Both the position numbers and the translations under genes were made by a program. A stretch of DNA of 64,000 bases from Chitinophagaceae bacterium (GTDB taxonomy: Bacteria; Bacteroidota; Bacteroidia; Chitinophagales; Chitinophagaceae). This document shows positions 27,319 to 35,802 of the stretch, in pieces; position 1 is the first letter of the stretch, and each line of letters starts with the position of its first letter. The notes beneath the pieces are model-generated. The model saw nothing but the letters and a program-made list of their open reading frames with translations, did not search any database and had not been told where the DNA came from. Location of the stretch: NCBI GenBank assembly GCA_013140985.1, contig JABFRU010000021.1:104818-168817 (forward strand), in the 5' to 3' direction.

Positions 27319-28344
27319 ATGCAAGCATTTTTCATAGTTGCCATTTTAGGACTCGGTTTCCTGATCACTTTTCAGATTGCCAAGGCAAGTGAGTATGTGG
27401 CTGTATTGCGTGGCGAAGAAAAGGCCCGTAAACAGGCAAACAAGGTCAATGCTTTCCTGCTGCTTATTTTTCTTATCGTAGGGCTCATCGGTGTTTACTA
27501 TTGCAATGAAAAACTGAAAGGGAAAATATTACCAGTATCGGCCTCTGAGCAGGGAGTGGATATTGACAGGATGATGTGGATCACACTGGCACTGACAGGG
27601 ATTGTTTTTGTTATCACACAGATAGCTTTATTCTGGTTTTCTTATAAATACCAGGAATCGGATACCCGGAAGGCCTATTACTATCCGCATAATAATAAAC
27701 TCGAATTGATCTGGACCGTAATTCCTGCTATTGCTCTTACCGTGCTGGTAGGATTTGGTTTATACTATTGGTTTGCCATAACAAAGGATGCACCCAAAGA
27801 TGCAATGGTGGTAGAGGTAACAGGCAAACAATTTGGCTGGGAGTTCCGCTATCCGGGTAAAGATGGAATACTTGGAAAAAAATATTACAAGAACATTGAT
27901 CCATCCAAAGGAAACCCTGTAGGACAATTATGGGATGATCCTGCCAATCATGATGATGTTTGGCTGGAACAGGAAATGCACCTGGTAGTAAACAAACCAG
28001 TACAACTGGTCATTAATTCCAAAGATGTAATCCATGATGTGGGCTTGCCGCATTTCAGAATGAAAATGGATGCGGTGCCGGGCACACCCACTACCATGTG
28101 GTTCACTCCAAGATTTACCACTAAGCAAATGATAGAAAAGACAGGCAAGTCAAATTTTGTTTTTGAACTTTCCTGCGACCAGATGTGCGGCCGCGGGCAT
28201 ACAGGTATGAGGGGCGTAGTAATTGTAGAAACACAAGATGAGTTCAATGCATGGCTGGCCAGCAAAGAGCCGCAATATTATAAAGCTAACCCGGGTAAGA
28301 AACCGGTTGCCGATACTTTGCAAGCAACGACATCTGTAAAATAG
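27319..28344 (+). CDS. coxB: Cytochrome c oxidase subunit II
   Basis: The 341-residue subunit has an extra N-terminal hydrophobic segment (1-20), then further hydrophobic segments (about 48-63 and 90-112) and a third near 138-152, which is typical of Bacteroidota COX2. The periplasmic cupredoxin domain carries the CuA site: His in DVIHDVGLPHF and the CDQMCGRGHTGM loop with both Cys, His and Met. There is no C-terminal haem c domain. CuA takes electrons from the ActE-type cytochrome and passes them to haem a. Confidence 0.94.
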   Translation: MQAFFIVAILGLGFLITFQIAKASEYVAVLRGEEKARKQANKVNAFLLLIFLIVGLIGVYYCNEKLKGKILPVSASEQGVDIDRMMWITLALTGIVFVITQIALFWFSYKYQESDTRKAYYYPHNNKLELIWTVIPAIALTVLVGFGLYYWFAITKDAPKDAMVVEVTGKQFGWEFRYPGKDGILGKKYYKNIDPSKGNPVGQLWDDPANHDDVWLEQEMHLVVNKPVQLVINSKDVIHDVGLPHFRMKMDAVPGTPTTMWFTPRFTTKQMIEKTGKSNFVFELSCDQMCGRGHTGMRGVVIVETQDEFNAWLASKEPQYYKANPGKKPVADTLQATTSVK

Positions 28345-28383
28345 ATAAATAAGTCCCGCACTTGAGGGATAAAATAAAAGATT

Positions 28384-30213
28384 ATGAGCGACGCAATGCA
28401 TATACATCCTGAAGTGGTGACCACGCATGATGTTCATCATGATGAGCACCATGTGCATCATCACAAGGAGACGTTTATCAGCAAGTATATATTCAGTATG
28501 GATCATAAAACTATCGGTAAGCAGTTTTTGATCACCGGTATCATATGGGCCATCATCGGGGGGTTATTTTCTGTATTGTTCCGTTTACAATTGGGTTATC
28601 CTGATACCCATTTCCCCATTCTTGAAACTGTATTTGGTAAATGGGCAGAAGGCGGACAGATAAAACCTGAATTCTATTATGCATTGATCACTATGCATGG
28701 AACGGTGCTGGTGTTCTTTGTATTGACTGCCGGATTGAGTGGAACATTTGCCAACATCCTTATTCCACTGCAGTTGGGTGCAAGAGATATGGCATCGCCA
28801 TTTTTGAATATGCTTTCTTACTGGTTCTTCTTTATGGCCAGTATTGTGATGATATCTTCTTTATTTATTTCGACGGGGCCGGCAGCGGGAGGATGGACCG
28901 TGTATCCGCCGTTAAGTGCATTGGGGCAGGCATCGGAAGGCTCCAAATTGGGAATGGATCTGTGGATCGTAAGTATGGCGTTATTCGTTGTATCATCATT
29001 GCTGGGAGGGTTGAATTATATCTCTACCATTCTTAACCTGCGTACAAAAGGGATGAGCATGACCCGGATGCCATTGACTATCTGGGCAATGTTCTTTACT
29101 GCAATACTGGGTGTATTATCATTCCCTGTATTGTTGTCTGGTTTGATATTATTATTATTCGATCGTAACCTGGGAACAAGTTTTTACCTGAGCGATATAG
29201 TATTTGCTGATCCGAATGGTGCAGGTATGATCATACTACCGAATGAAGGAGGAAGTGCTATATTATTCCAGCACCTGTTCTGGTTCCTCGGTCATCCGGA
29301 AGTTTATATCATCTTATTACCGGCGATGGGAATGGTATCGGAAATCCTTTCCGTCAATTCAAGGAAACCCATCTTTGGTTATATGGCGATGCTGGGTTCA
29401 TTATTCGCCATTGCTATTCTTGCATTCCTTGTTTGGGCGCACCATATGTTCGTGACAGGATTGAATCCATTCCTTGGTTCGATATTCGTATTGCTAACGC
29501 TGCTGATCGCTGTGCCGTCGGCTATTAAAGTATTTAACTGGCTGACGACATTGTGGCGGGGTAACATACGGTTCACCCCGGCGACATTATTTGCGATCGG
29601 TTTTGTAAGCTTGTTTATCTCGGGAGGGTTGACGGGTATCTTCCTCGGTAACTCAACCATCGATATTCACCTGCATGATACAATGTTTGTGGTGGCCCAC
29701 TTCCATATTGTGATGGGGGTAGCTTCCATGTTCGGAATGTTTGCCGGTATTTATCACTGGTTCCCGAAAATGTTTGGCCGTTATATGAACAGCACACTGG
29801 GTTATATTCATTTCTGGGTAACGATAGTAGGGTCTTATCTTATTTTCTGGCCGATGCACTACGAAGGGTTGGCGGGTATGCCGAGACGTTATTTGGATAA
29901 AAGCTCATGGGTTTCTTTCACCCAGTTTGGCGAGTTGGATAAAATGATCACAATTGTTTCTATTATAGTATTTGCAGTGCAGCTGATGTTTGTGTTCAAT
30001 TTCTTCTATTCTATTTTCAAAGGAAGAAAAGTAACAACACCCAATCCGTGGGGATCGAATACATTGGAGTGGACAACACCGATCCGTCCCGGACATGGAA
30101 ACTGGGAAGGAGAGATACCGGAAGTGCATCGCTGGCCTTATGATTATGCAAAGGATGGAAGAGAGTTCATTCCGCAAACAGAACCAGTGGGAGAGAATGA
30201 GAGTAAACATTAG
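28384..30213 (+). CDS. coxA: Cytochrome c oxidase subunit I
   Basis: The 609-residue catalytic subunit has 12 or more transmembrane helices. The CuB/haem region shows GHPEVYIILLPAMGM, WAHHMFVTGLN and HLHDTMFVVAHFHIVMG, which include the His-Tyr pair, the two His of CuB and the haem His ligands. The N-terminus is unusually rich in His (residues 5-30), which may bind metal, but this is inference. The start is the ATG at 28384. It reduces O2 and pumps protons. Confidence 0.95.
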   Translation: MSDAMHIHPEVVTTHDVHHDEHHVHHHKETFISKYIFSMDHKTIGKQFLITGIIWAIIGGLFSVLFRLQLGYPDTHFPILETVFGKWAEGGQIKPEFYYALITMHGTVLVFFVLTAGLSGTFANILIPLQLGARDMASPFLNMLSYWFFFMASIVMISSLFISTGPAAGGWTVYPPLSALGQASEGSKLGMDLWIVSMALFVVSSLLGGLNYISTILNLRTKGMSMTRMPLTIWAMFFTAILGVLSFPVLLSGLILLLFDRNLGTSFYLSDIVFADPNGAGMIILPNEGGSAILFQHLFWFLGHPEVYIILLPAMGMVSEILSVNSRKPIFGYMAMLGSLFAIAILAFLVWAHHMFVTGLNPFLGSIFVLLTLLIAVPSAIKVFNWLTTLWRGNIRFTPATLFAIGFVSLFISGGLTGIFLGNSTIDIHLHDTMFVVAHFHIVMGVASMFGMFAGIYHWFPKMFGRYMNSTLGYIHFWVTIVGSYLIFWPMHYEGLAGMPRRYLDKSSWVSFTQFGELDKMITIVSIIVFAVQLMFVFNFFYSIFKGRKVTTPNPWGSNTLEWTTPIRPGHGNWEGEIPEVHRWPYDYAKDGREFIPQTEPVGENESKH

Positions 30214-30558
30214 GGAGTGGCGAGTAGTTAGCAGGAATAGACGCAGTAGGGGGCGAAACATTGAAGGGAATAAAAAATGAGGAATAAGAAATAAGGAATG
30301 AAAAAATTGTGAGACCCGTAGGGGTCAAATGTCGGTAGCACCGGATAAAATCCGGGGAAATGAAAGAAAAAAATGTTTTTAGAGCCCGGCAGGGGCGGAA
30401 TATTTTGATGAGGAGAGAACAGAACGATGAAGAGTCCCGGCGAAGCGAAGCTTGTCGGGATGGCGACCGAAGCGTCAGCATGCGACGCAACAGGTAATGA
30501 TAGTAGTAAAGGTGTTGGGAACAAAAAATTGTTCTTGTAAAATATTGCGAAGGCTGAC
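30214..30558. repeat. 345-bp composite repeat gap between coxA and ctaB
   Basis: No gene is apparent here. From 30266 words GGAATAA, AAAATGA, GGAATAA, GAAATAA run in seven-base register. Then come small hairpins GACCC-GTA-GGGTC type (30312-30326) and CCGGAT-AAA-ATCCGG (30343-30357), next to AATGTCGGTAG, a motif I recall from dispersed Bacteroidota repeats. At 30434-30460 an imperfect TCCCG...CGGGA palindrome follows, then GCGTC-AGCATGC-GACGC. It is the longest gap in the operon and might modulate expression of the downstream genes. Confidence 0.65.
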
Positions 30559-31440
30559 ATGAAGAAGATTAAAGATTATTTGCTGTTGATTAAGCCTTCG
30601 CTGAGTATCATGGTGGTGTTCAGCAGTGTGATGAGTTTCGCACTGACAAAAGGTTCAGAAGAATATGTGGACTTTTGGAAAATGATACTCTTGCTCTTTG
30701 CAGGAGGGATGTTGGTAACAGGCAGTGCTAATGCCATTAACCAGGCAGTAGAAAAAGATACCGATGCACAAATGAAACGTACGGCCAAACGCCCCATAGC
30801 GGCGGGTCGTATGAGTGTCACGGAAGGATGGGCTTTTGCAATTATTACAGGAGCCGCCGGTGTTTTTATTCTTGGCAATTATTTCAACTGGCTGGCGGCA
30901 GGATTAGCAGCGTTTAGTTTGTTCCTGTATGCATTTATCTATACACCGCTGAAGAAAGTAAGTTCGATTGCGGTGTTAGCAGGTGCCATTCCGGGAGCAC
31001 TGCCTTGTTTGATCGGCTGGGCCGCTGGTAATAATGATCTGTCAATTGGCGGATGGGTATTATTTGCATTTCAGTTCTTCTGGCAGTTCCCGCATTTCTG
31101 GGCTATTGCCTGGGTGGCGCATAAAGATTATTCATCGGTTGGTTTTAAATTATTACCGGCAGATGAAGGACCAACAAAGTTTACAGCATTGCAGGCGATC
31201 ATTTATTCGCTGGTGCTGGTGCCGGTTACTTTAGCGCCTTATTATACCGGGATGTGCAGCTATGATACGGTGCTGGGAAAAATAAGTTTGGGGTTGGTAG
31301 CGATGGCAAATTTGTTCATGATAGGAAGATGTGTGATGTTGTATAAAAAAATGGATGTGAGCTCGGCAAGGAAAGTGATGTTCGGTAGTTATATGTATTT
31401 GCCGGTGGTAATGTTAGCTCTTTTATTAAGTAAAACGTAA
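30559..31440 (+). CDS. ctaB: Protohaem IX farnesyltransferase
   Basis: The 293-residue UbiA-family membrane prenyltransferase converts haem b to haem o, the precursor of haem a for the oxidase encoded around it. It has about nine transmembrane helices. The first Asp-rich motif reads NQAVEKDTDAQMKRT, followed by KRPIAAGRMS. The second loop motif is YTPLKKVS. The start is the ATG at 30559. Its location within the operon couples cofactor supply to oxidase synthesis. Confidence 0.94.
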   Translation: MKKIKDYLLLIKPSLSIMVVFSSVMSFALTKGSEEYVDFWKMILLLFAGGMLVTGSANAINQAVEKDTDAQMKRTAKRPIAAGRMSVTEGWAFAIITGAAGVFILGNYFNWLAAGLAAFSLFLYAFIYTPLKKVSSIAVLAGAIPGALPCLIGWAAGNNDLSIGGWVLFAFQFFWQFPHFWAIAWVAHKDYSSVGFKLLPADEGPTKFTALQAIIYSLVLVPVTLAPYYTGMCSYDTVLGKISLGLVAMANLFMIGRCVMLYKKMDVSSARKVMFGSYMYLPVVMLALLLSKT

Positions 31441-31443
31441 AGA

Positions 31444-31513
31444 AAGCCGCCAGCTAATAGCCATTAGCCGTTAGCAAGGGCTAATAGCTCAAAGCTAAAG
31501 GCTAACAGCTTGA
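31444..31513. repeat. Short-period inverted element between ctaB and the first coxC-like gene (AGCTAAT family)
   Basis: The left part reads AGCTAAT, AGCCATT, AGCCGTT in seven-base register. After GCAAGG the complementary set GCTAATA, GCTCAAA, GCTAAAG follows. It is the same family as at 23072, 24570 and 62404. It ends at the start region of the next gene. Confidence 0.75.
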
Positions 31514-31518
31514 ATATT

Positions 31519-32088
31519 ATGAGTACAGTGAGTATAGAAAGACAACGCAAGAAGATACATCCACACAAGTTTACGATGTGGGTGGCCATAGGCAGTATGG
31601 TGATGATGTTTGCCGGGTTGACCAGTGCTTTTATTGTAAAAAGTAACCAGGCGGGCTGGAAAACCATAAACATCCCTGGGGTGTTCTGGATATCAACGGC
31701 TGTTATTATTGCCAGCAGTATCACGGTGCAGATGGCATTAAGATCTTTTAAGCAAAGGGAAATGAACCAGTACCGGTTTTTGACCGGGCTAACGTTGGTG
31801 CTGGGAGCTGCTTTCGTTGTATTGCAATGGATCGGCTTTCAGCAGTTATGGGAGCAGAAGATAACTTTCAGAGGTTCAGGGGCCGGACAGTTTTTGTATG
31901 TGATATTTGGATTGCATGCCGTGCATGTATTGGGTGGTATCATTGCTTTGATCATCATGTTCATCAAAGCATTTGCAGGGAAAGTAAAATTGTATAGTTC
32001 CGTACCGGTAGAAGTGATGGCAACCTATTGGCATTTTGTAGATATTTTATGGTTGTATTTACTGATTTTCTTTTTGATCATTGGATAA
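31519..32088 (+). CDS. Cytochrome c oxidase subunit III-like protein (first copy)
   Basis: The ATG at 31519 gives 189 residues; an in-frame TTG three codons earlier falls in the repeat. It has five transmembrane helices with the COX3 pattern: KFTMWVAIGSMVMMFAGLTSAF, FVVLQWIGF, GLHAVHVLGGIIAL and the C-terminal ATYWHFVDILWLYLL. Bacteroidota oxidase operons usually carry two subunit III-like genes; this is the shorter one. It stabilises subunit I and helps proton uptake in the family. The next gene starts 22 bp downstream. Confidence 0.9.
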   Translation: MSTVSIERQRKKIHPHKFTMWVAIGSMVMMFAGLTSAFIVKSNQAGWKTINIPGVFWISTAVIIASSITVQMALRSFKQREMNQYRFLTGLTLVLGAAFVVLQWIGFQQLWEQKITFRGSGAGQFLYVIFGLHAVHVLGGIIALIIMFIKAFAGKVKLYSSVPVEVMATYWHFVDILWLYLLIFFLIIG

Positions 32089-32109
32089 ACTGAATTTATA
32101 AAATAGATT

Positions 32110-33018
32110 ATGTCAACACAAGCAACAGTACATCAGACCAAATGGTGGAGCGGAGGTAAAAGTCCCTTCAACCTGGAGTATGGCAAGCTGATGATGTGGT
32201 ATTTTTTGATGAGTGATGCTTTCACTTTCGGGGCCTTTCTTATTTCTTATGGCAGCATCCGCTTCAGCCAGAATTTCTGGCCTGATCCCAATGTTGTGTT
32301 CAATGCATTTCCGGGAATGGGTCATGCCAATCTTCCATTGGCATTTGTGAGTGTAATGACATTTATTTTGATCATCAGTTCTGTTACGATGGTGCTGGCA
32401 GTGCATGCCGGGCATAAACAAGATAAAGCAGGTGTAATAAAATGGATGTTTTGGACAATTGTGGGCGGTTTGGCATTCTTAGGCTGCCAGGCATGGGAAT
32501 GGCATCACCTTATTACCGGCGAACATGCGGTGTTGGTAAAAGATGCAACTGGCGGTGCTTATATAGATATGGTAGGACAAACCATGGGAGGTAATCCGTG
32601 GGGCAAGCTGGTGCATGATAATACTGCCGTGCTCAATGCGCTGAATGATACAGCTACATCAAAGCATACATTGATAAGCCTTGCCCATGAGTTTCCCACT
32701 GACCAGGCCAAAGGGTTAAGTCATGAAGCATTGGAAAAAATGAACAATAGCCAATTAGCGGGAATGGTCGATACGGCCAGGGCACATATCCGTGAAAAAG
32801 GACCTATTGCTTTCGGCGGTTATTTCTATGGTATCACAGGGTTCCATGGATTCCATGTGTTCTCCGGTGTTATTATCAACCTGGTGATGCTGATCATGAC
32901 GCAGAAAAATGTATTTCATAATAAAGGACATTACCTGATGATAGAAAAAGCTGGTTTGTACTGGCATTTTGTGGACCTGGTTTGGGTATTTGTATTCCTT
33001 TGTTTTTATTTGATCTAA
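32110..33018 (+). CDS. Cytochrome c oxidase subunit III (second copy)
   Basis: The 302-residue membrane protein has COX3 features: LMMWYFLMSDAFTFGAFLISY, LGCQAWEWHHLI, GFHGFHVFSGVIINL and YWHFVDLVWVFVFLCFYLI at the C-terminus. A soluble insert of about 80 residues (about 155-235) between helices is characteristic of the long Bacteroidota form. It is a structural subunit of the haem-copper oxidase. It follows the shorter subunit III by 22 bp and precedes the subunit IV-like gene by 19 bp. Confidence 0.9.
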   Translation: MSTQATVHQTKWWSGGKSPFNLEYGKLMMWYFLMSDAFTFGAFLISYGSIRFSQNFWPDPNVVFNAFPGMGHANLPLAFVSVMTFILIISSVTMVLAVHAGHKQDKAGVIKWMFWTIVGGLAFLGCQAWEWHHLITGEHAVLVKDATGGAYIDMVGQTMGGNPWGKLVHDNTAVLNALNDTATSKHTLISLAHEFPTDQAKGLSHEALEKMNNSQLAGMVDTARAHIREKGPIAFGGYFYGITGFHGFHVFSGVIINLVMLIMTQKNVFHNKGHYLMIEKAGLYWHFVDLVWVFVFLCFYLI

Positions 33019-33036
33019 AAGAATTAATTAAGCTAT

Positions 33037-33486
33037 ATGCAACATCCGGCATTTGAAGAGGTAACTATTCATCATCACACAGCAGATGACAAGGCGTTCA
33101 GGAAAAAAGTGATCAGGACAACTCTTATCCTTTCTGTCATTACAGTGATCGAATTGGGACTGGGTCTTCTTTTATATGCTTTACAGCTTCCTGATGACCT
33201 GAGAAGGCTATTGATAAAAGGCGTTATCATTATTCTATCACTGGCCAAAGCATTTTATATCGTATCCATATTCATGCACCTTGGCGATGAGATAAGGAAC
33301 ATGATCATGACGATCGTAGTACCGCTGATGTTATTTATCTGGTTCATCCTTGCTTTTATCCTGGATGGTAATTCCTATAAGAACCTCCGGAATAAATTTG
33401 ATCAGCATTTCAAAGAGTCAACATCAGAGCATCCGCCTGTGGACAAGAATAAGACGCATGAGATAAAACCGGGTGGGAAAGAGTAA
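33037..33486 (+). CDS. Cytochrome c oxidase subunit IV family protein
   Basis: The 149-residue protein has three transmembrane helices: about 28-50, 62-85 and 90-112 (FIWFILAFILDG). A His-containing N-terminus and a charged C-terminal tail flank them. It fits the prokaryotic COX4/CyoD-like family, a small accessory subunit of the oxidase. It is the last gene before a strong terminator, so it ends the operon. Confidence 0.88.
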   Translation: MQHPAFEEVTIHHHTADDKAFRKKVIRTTLILSVITVIELGLGLLLYALQLPDDLRRLLIKGVIIILSLAKAFYIVSIFMHLGDEIRNMIMTIVVPLMLFIWFILAFILDGNSYKNLRNKFDQHFKESTSEHPPVDKNKTHEIKPGGKE

Positions 33487-33512
33487 GGATATTTCTATAA
33501 AATAATTTTACC

Positions 33513-33544
33513 AAAAACCATTCACCAGCCGGCGAATGGTTTTT
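33513..33544 (+). terminator. Intrinsic terminator after the oxidase operon
   Basis: AAAAACCATTC (33513-33523) pairs perfectly with GAATGGTTTTT (33534-33544) around a 10-base loop. More T residues follow (TTTTATTTTAATT overlapping and after the arm). It is located 27 bp after the cox4 stop and just before the SCO1 gene, so it separates or attenuates the two. Confidence 0.85.
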
Positions 33545-33561
33545 ATTTTAATTATGAACAA

Positions 33562-34359
33562 GTGAATCAAAAAGCTTTATTTGCTGTACTGCTGACAATA
33601 CTGTTGCCGCTTACTGCTTATTTTATTGTAAAAAGAAAAAGTGAGCATGTTGTGGTGATGCCACGGCATTATCATGCTGATACAGTGCTGGAAAGGGTAA
33701 AGAAAGGAAAGAGAGTAAACGATACGGTATGGCACCGGGTGTCTGATTTTTCCCTGAGGAACCAGGAAAATAAACCTGTATCATGGGATAGCCTGAAGGG
33801 GAAGATCATTGTAGCCGATTTCTTTTTTACCCGTTGTCCTACGATCTGTCCCGGCCTTACCAATAATATGAAGCGATTGGCGGAATCCATACATAATGGA
33901 GAACGGGTGGGTGACCGGACGAATAAAAGAATTCATTTTCTTTCTTTCAGTATTGACCCCGAAAGAGATTCGGTGCAAAAATTAAAACAATGGGCCGATC
34001 GTTTCCAAATTAATCCCGAGACATGGTGGCTGCTGACAGGAAAAAAAAATGAGATCTATGATCTTATCATCAAAGAGATGAAAGTACTGGCCGAAGACGG
34101 GCACGGAGTTGATACCAGTTTTATTCATACCGATCATTTTGTACTGATAGACAGTAACCGCTATGTGCGGGGATATTATCATGGACTGGATTCAGCATCG
34201 CTGGCAAAACTGTCAGAAGACCTTTTATTGCTGACAATGGAGAAAACCCAAAAAAGCAAAAGCCCATTTGCCGGCAAACTGGAATTAATCGCCGTAGTTT
34301 TTCTCGCTGCAATACTGGGAGTGGGATTATTGGTTTATTTCTTCAGAAAAAACAGATAA
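33562..34359 (+). CDS. SCO1/SenC copper chaperone for the CuA site
   Basis: The 265-residue protein is anchored by an N-terminal hydrophobic helix (about 5-22) and has a second hydrophobic helix at its C-terminus (about 242-262). The thioredoxin-like domain holds the copper motif CPTIC in FTRCPTICPGL and the distal His in HTDHFVLID. It delivers copper to or reduces the CuA cysteines of COX2. The start is a GTG; an ATG 8 bases upstream is in another frame and stops after three codons. It lies after the operon terminator but belongs functionally with the oxidase. Confidence 0.9.
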   Translation: MNQKALFAVLLTILLPLTAYFIVKRKSEHVVVMPRHYHADTVLERVKKGKRVNDTVWHRVSDFSLRNQENKPVSWDSLKGKIIVADFFFTRCPTICPGLTNNMKRLAESIHNGERVGDRTNKRIHFLSFSIDPERDSVQKLKQWADRFQINPETWWLLTGKKNEIYDLIIKEMKVLAEDGHGVDTSFIHTDHFVLIDSNRYVRGYYHGLDSASLAKLSEDLLLLTMEKTQKSKSPFAGKLELIAVVFLAAILGVGLLVYFFRKNR

Positions 34360-34361
34360 GT

Positions 34362-34946
34362 ATGTTACAGGCCGCCTGGAAAAAGAACGATAAAAAAGCA
34401 AGGATACTGATCTTCGGTTTTTCGATAGTGGTGTTTGCGGCAGTAATGATGCTGAGCCGGGTACAGCTAAAAGCAGATCTTGGTTTTGATGTACACCTGT
34501 TCGCCACGATCAATGCGATGATCAATTCTGCTGTGGCGATATTACTTATTATCGCACTCATCGCAGTAAAAAGAAAAAACTATATCCTGCACCGCAACCT
34601 GATGATGACAGCGATGATCCTGTCCATTCTTTTTTTGATCAGTTATATCTGTCATCATTTACTGGCAGGCGATACAAGATTCGGTGATGCGAATTTTGAC
34701 GGAATTGTAACCGATGTAGAGAAAGCTGCTGTCAGTAACAGCCGGATCATTTATTATATTTTATTAGGGACGCATATCCCGATGGCGGGCCTTATTCTTC
34801 CTTTTATTCTCTTCTCAGCTTACAGGGCATTGACAGGGGAATTTGAAAAACATAAAAAGCTTGCCCGCATTACCTGGCCCATTTGGTTTTATGTGGCGGT
34901 GAGCGGGGTGGTTGTTTATTGGATGATCAGCCCGTATTATGGTTGA
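34362..34946 (+). CDS. DUF420 family membrane protein
   Basis: The 194-residue protein has five transmembrane helices and the DUF420 pattern, with LFATINAMINSAVAIL and HRNLMMTAMILSILFLISY. His residues in YICHHLLAG and in GTHIPMAG resemble those of related CtaG- and cytochrome-oxidase-assembly proteins. It begins 2 bp after the SCO1 stop, so the two are co-translated. The role is presumed to be in oxidase assembly; the exact function is unknown. Confidence 0.88.
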   Translation: MLQAAWKKNDKKARILIFGFSIVVFAAVMMLSRVQLKADLGFDVHLFATINAMINSAVAILLIIALIAVKRKNYILHRNLMMTAMILSILFLISYICHHLLAGDTRFGDANFDGIVTDVEKAAVSNSRIIYYILLGTHIPMAGLILPFILFSAYRALTGEFEKHKKLARITWPIWFYVAVSGVVVYWMISPYYG

Positions 34947-35015
34947 ACCGGAATAAAAAATTACCTGCAATATGTTGCAAGCTGCTTTGCCAGGTTCACC
35001 AATCTATCAGGCTCC

Positions 35016-35531
35016 TCATTCTTTATTTACCAGGCAATTAATGATCTTGAAAAAATTTGTGCGCCTGGAGCCGTGGAGTGGGATATCATGGTCGTCGAGG
35101 TAGATTCGCATAATCGGATACTCATTCAATTTTTTGACCTCTTCCTCCAGGAGATAAACCTTGGCACTAAATCCTCCTCCTTCCCTTAATGGATCATTGT
35201 CATATTGAACACTGTCAAGGTGCAGGATCGAATTATCTTCCAGGTGGATCCGCATCTTTCCGAAAGTAAAAAGTTTGTTTATGTCCAATTTCTTTTTCCA
35301 GACATTGTATATCAGCAAATAAAAATTAGGAGGAATACTGTCCTTACGATAAAATTGACGGGCAGCGGAAACGTACCAATTATTTGAATTAACAGCTCCA
35401 TAATAAGTTTCCCACCCTCTCTCTTTGTCTTTCGAGTGAGTGACCCCATAACAATCCTGTGAAAACAAAGGCTGAATCGCCGAACAACAAAATAATAGAG
35501 TCAGTGCTATAATGAAGGTTATTCGATTCAT
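35016..35531 (-). CDS. Secreted hypothetical protein
   Basis: The 171-residue protein has a signal peptide (1-25, ending PLFSQ) followed by a soluble, beta-rich domain without any motif I recognise. It has three Cys residues after the signal region (DCYGV near the start and INCLVN at the end among them). It is a lone minus-strand gene at the left edge of the accessory region. The sequence upstream of it (35532-35802) is similar to the spacers of the cassette-like array further right. Function unknown. Confidence 0.6.
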   Translation of the reverse strand: MNRITFIIALTLLFCCSAIQPLFSQDCYGVTHSKDKERGWETYYGAVNSNNWYVSAARQFYRKDSIPPNFYLLIYNVWKKKLDINKLFTFGKMRIHLEDNSILHLDSVQYDNDPLREGGGFSAKVYLLEEEVKKLNEYPIMRIYLDDHDIPLHGSRRTNFFKIINCLVNKE

Positions 35532-35802
35532 TTTACTGCAATAGCCGTGTTGAATGTATAACGTACAGCCCGGAACTGGAACTCAATAAAATTACTGATG
35601 ATGAAGTTAAGAACAAAAGCTCAATAGAATTACACCTGACCGAACCACTGCTGATAGCGGACAAAAGGATGAGGATTTATTCGTCGCCCGCCATTTTGCC
35701 AAACCGCCTGGTAGGGGTTTGTGTTTTAAATCATGATGTAGTTGTTCATGGCTCACTGCCGTAAGCGCCAATAGTGCCTGTTATATCTCAGTACAAATAC
35801 TT
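35532..35802. other. Degenerate cassette-type spacer, no gene
   Basis: No gene is apparent in this 271-bp gap. At 35566-35594 it carries CAGCCCGGAACTGGAACT and an AT-rich tail, resembling the conserved core of the spacers at 38755 and 41255 (GTCCGCCCGGAACTGAAG). CGTCGCCCGCC appears at 35682-35692. Clear terminal inverted repeats matching the neighbouring gene were not found, so this may be an old remnant. Confidence 0.45.

Noticed and set aside
19678..31513. CRISPR-like arrays in the operon gaps
   Set aside because: Repeat units are 7-9 bases without unique spacers, and no cas gene is present.
35016..35531. Treating the secreted hypothetical gene as a fourth cassette unit
   Set aside because: The neighbouring spacer is similar, but no matched inverted ends around the gene could be found.
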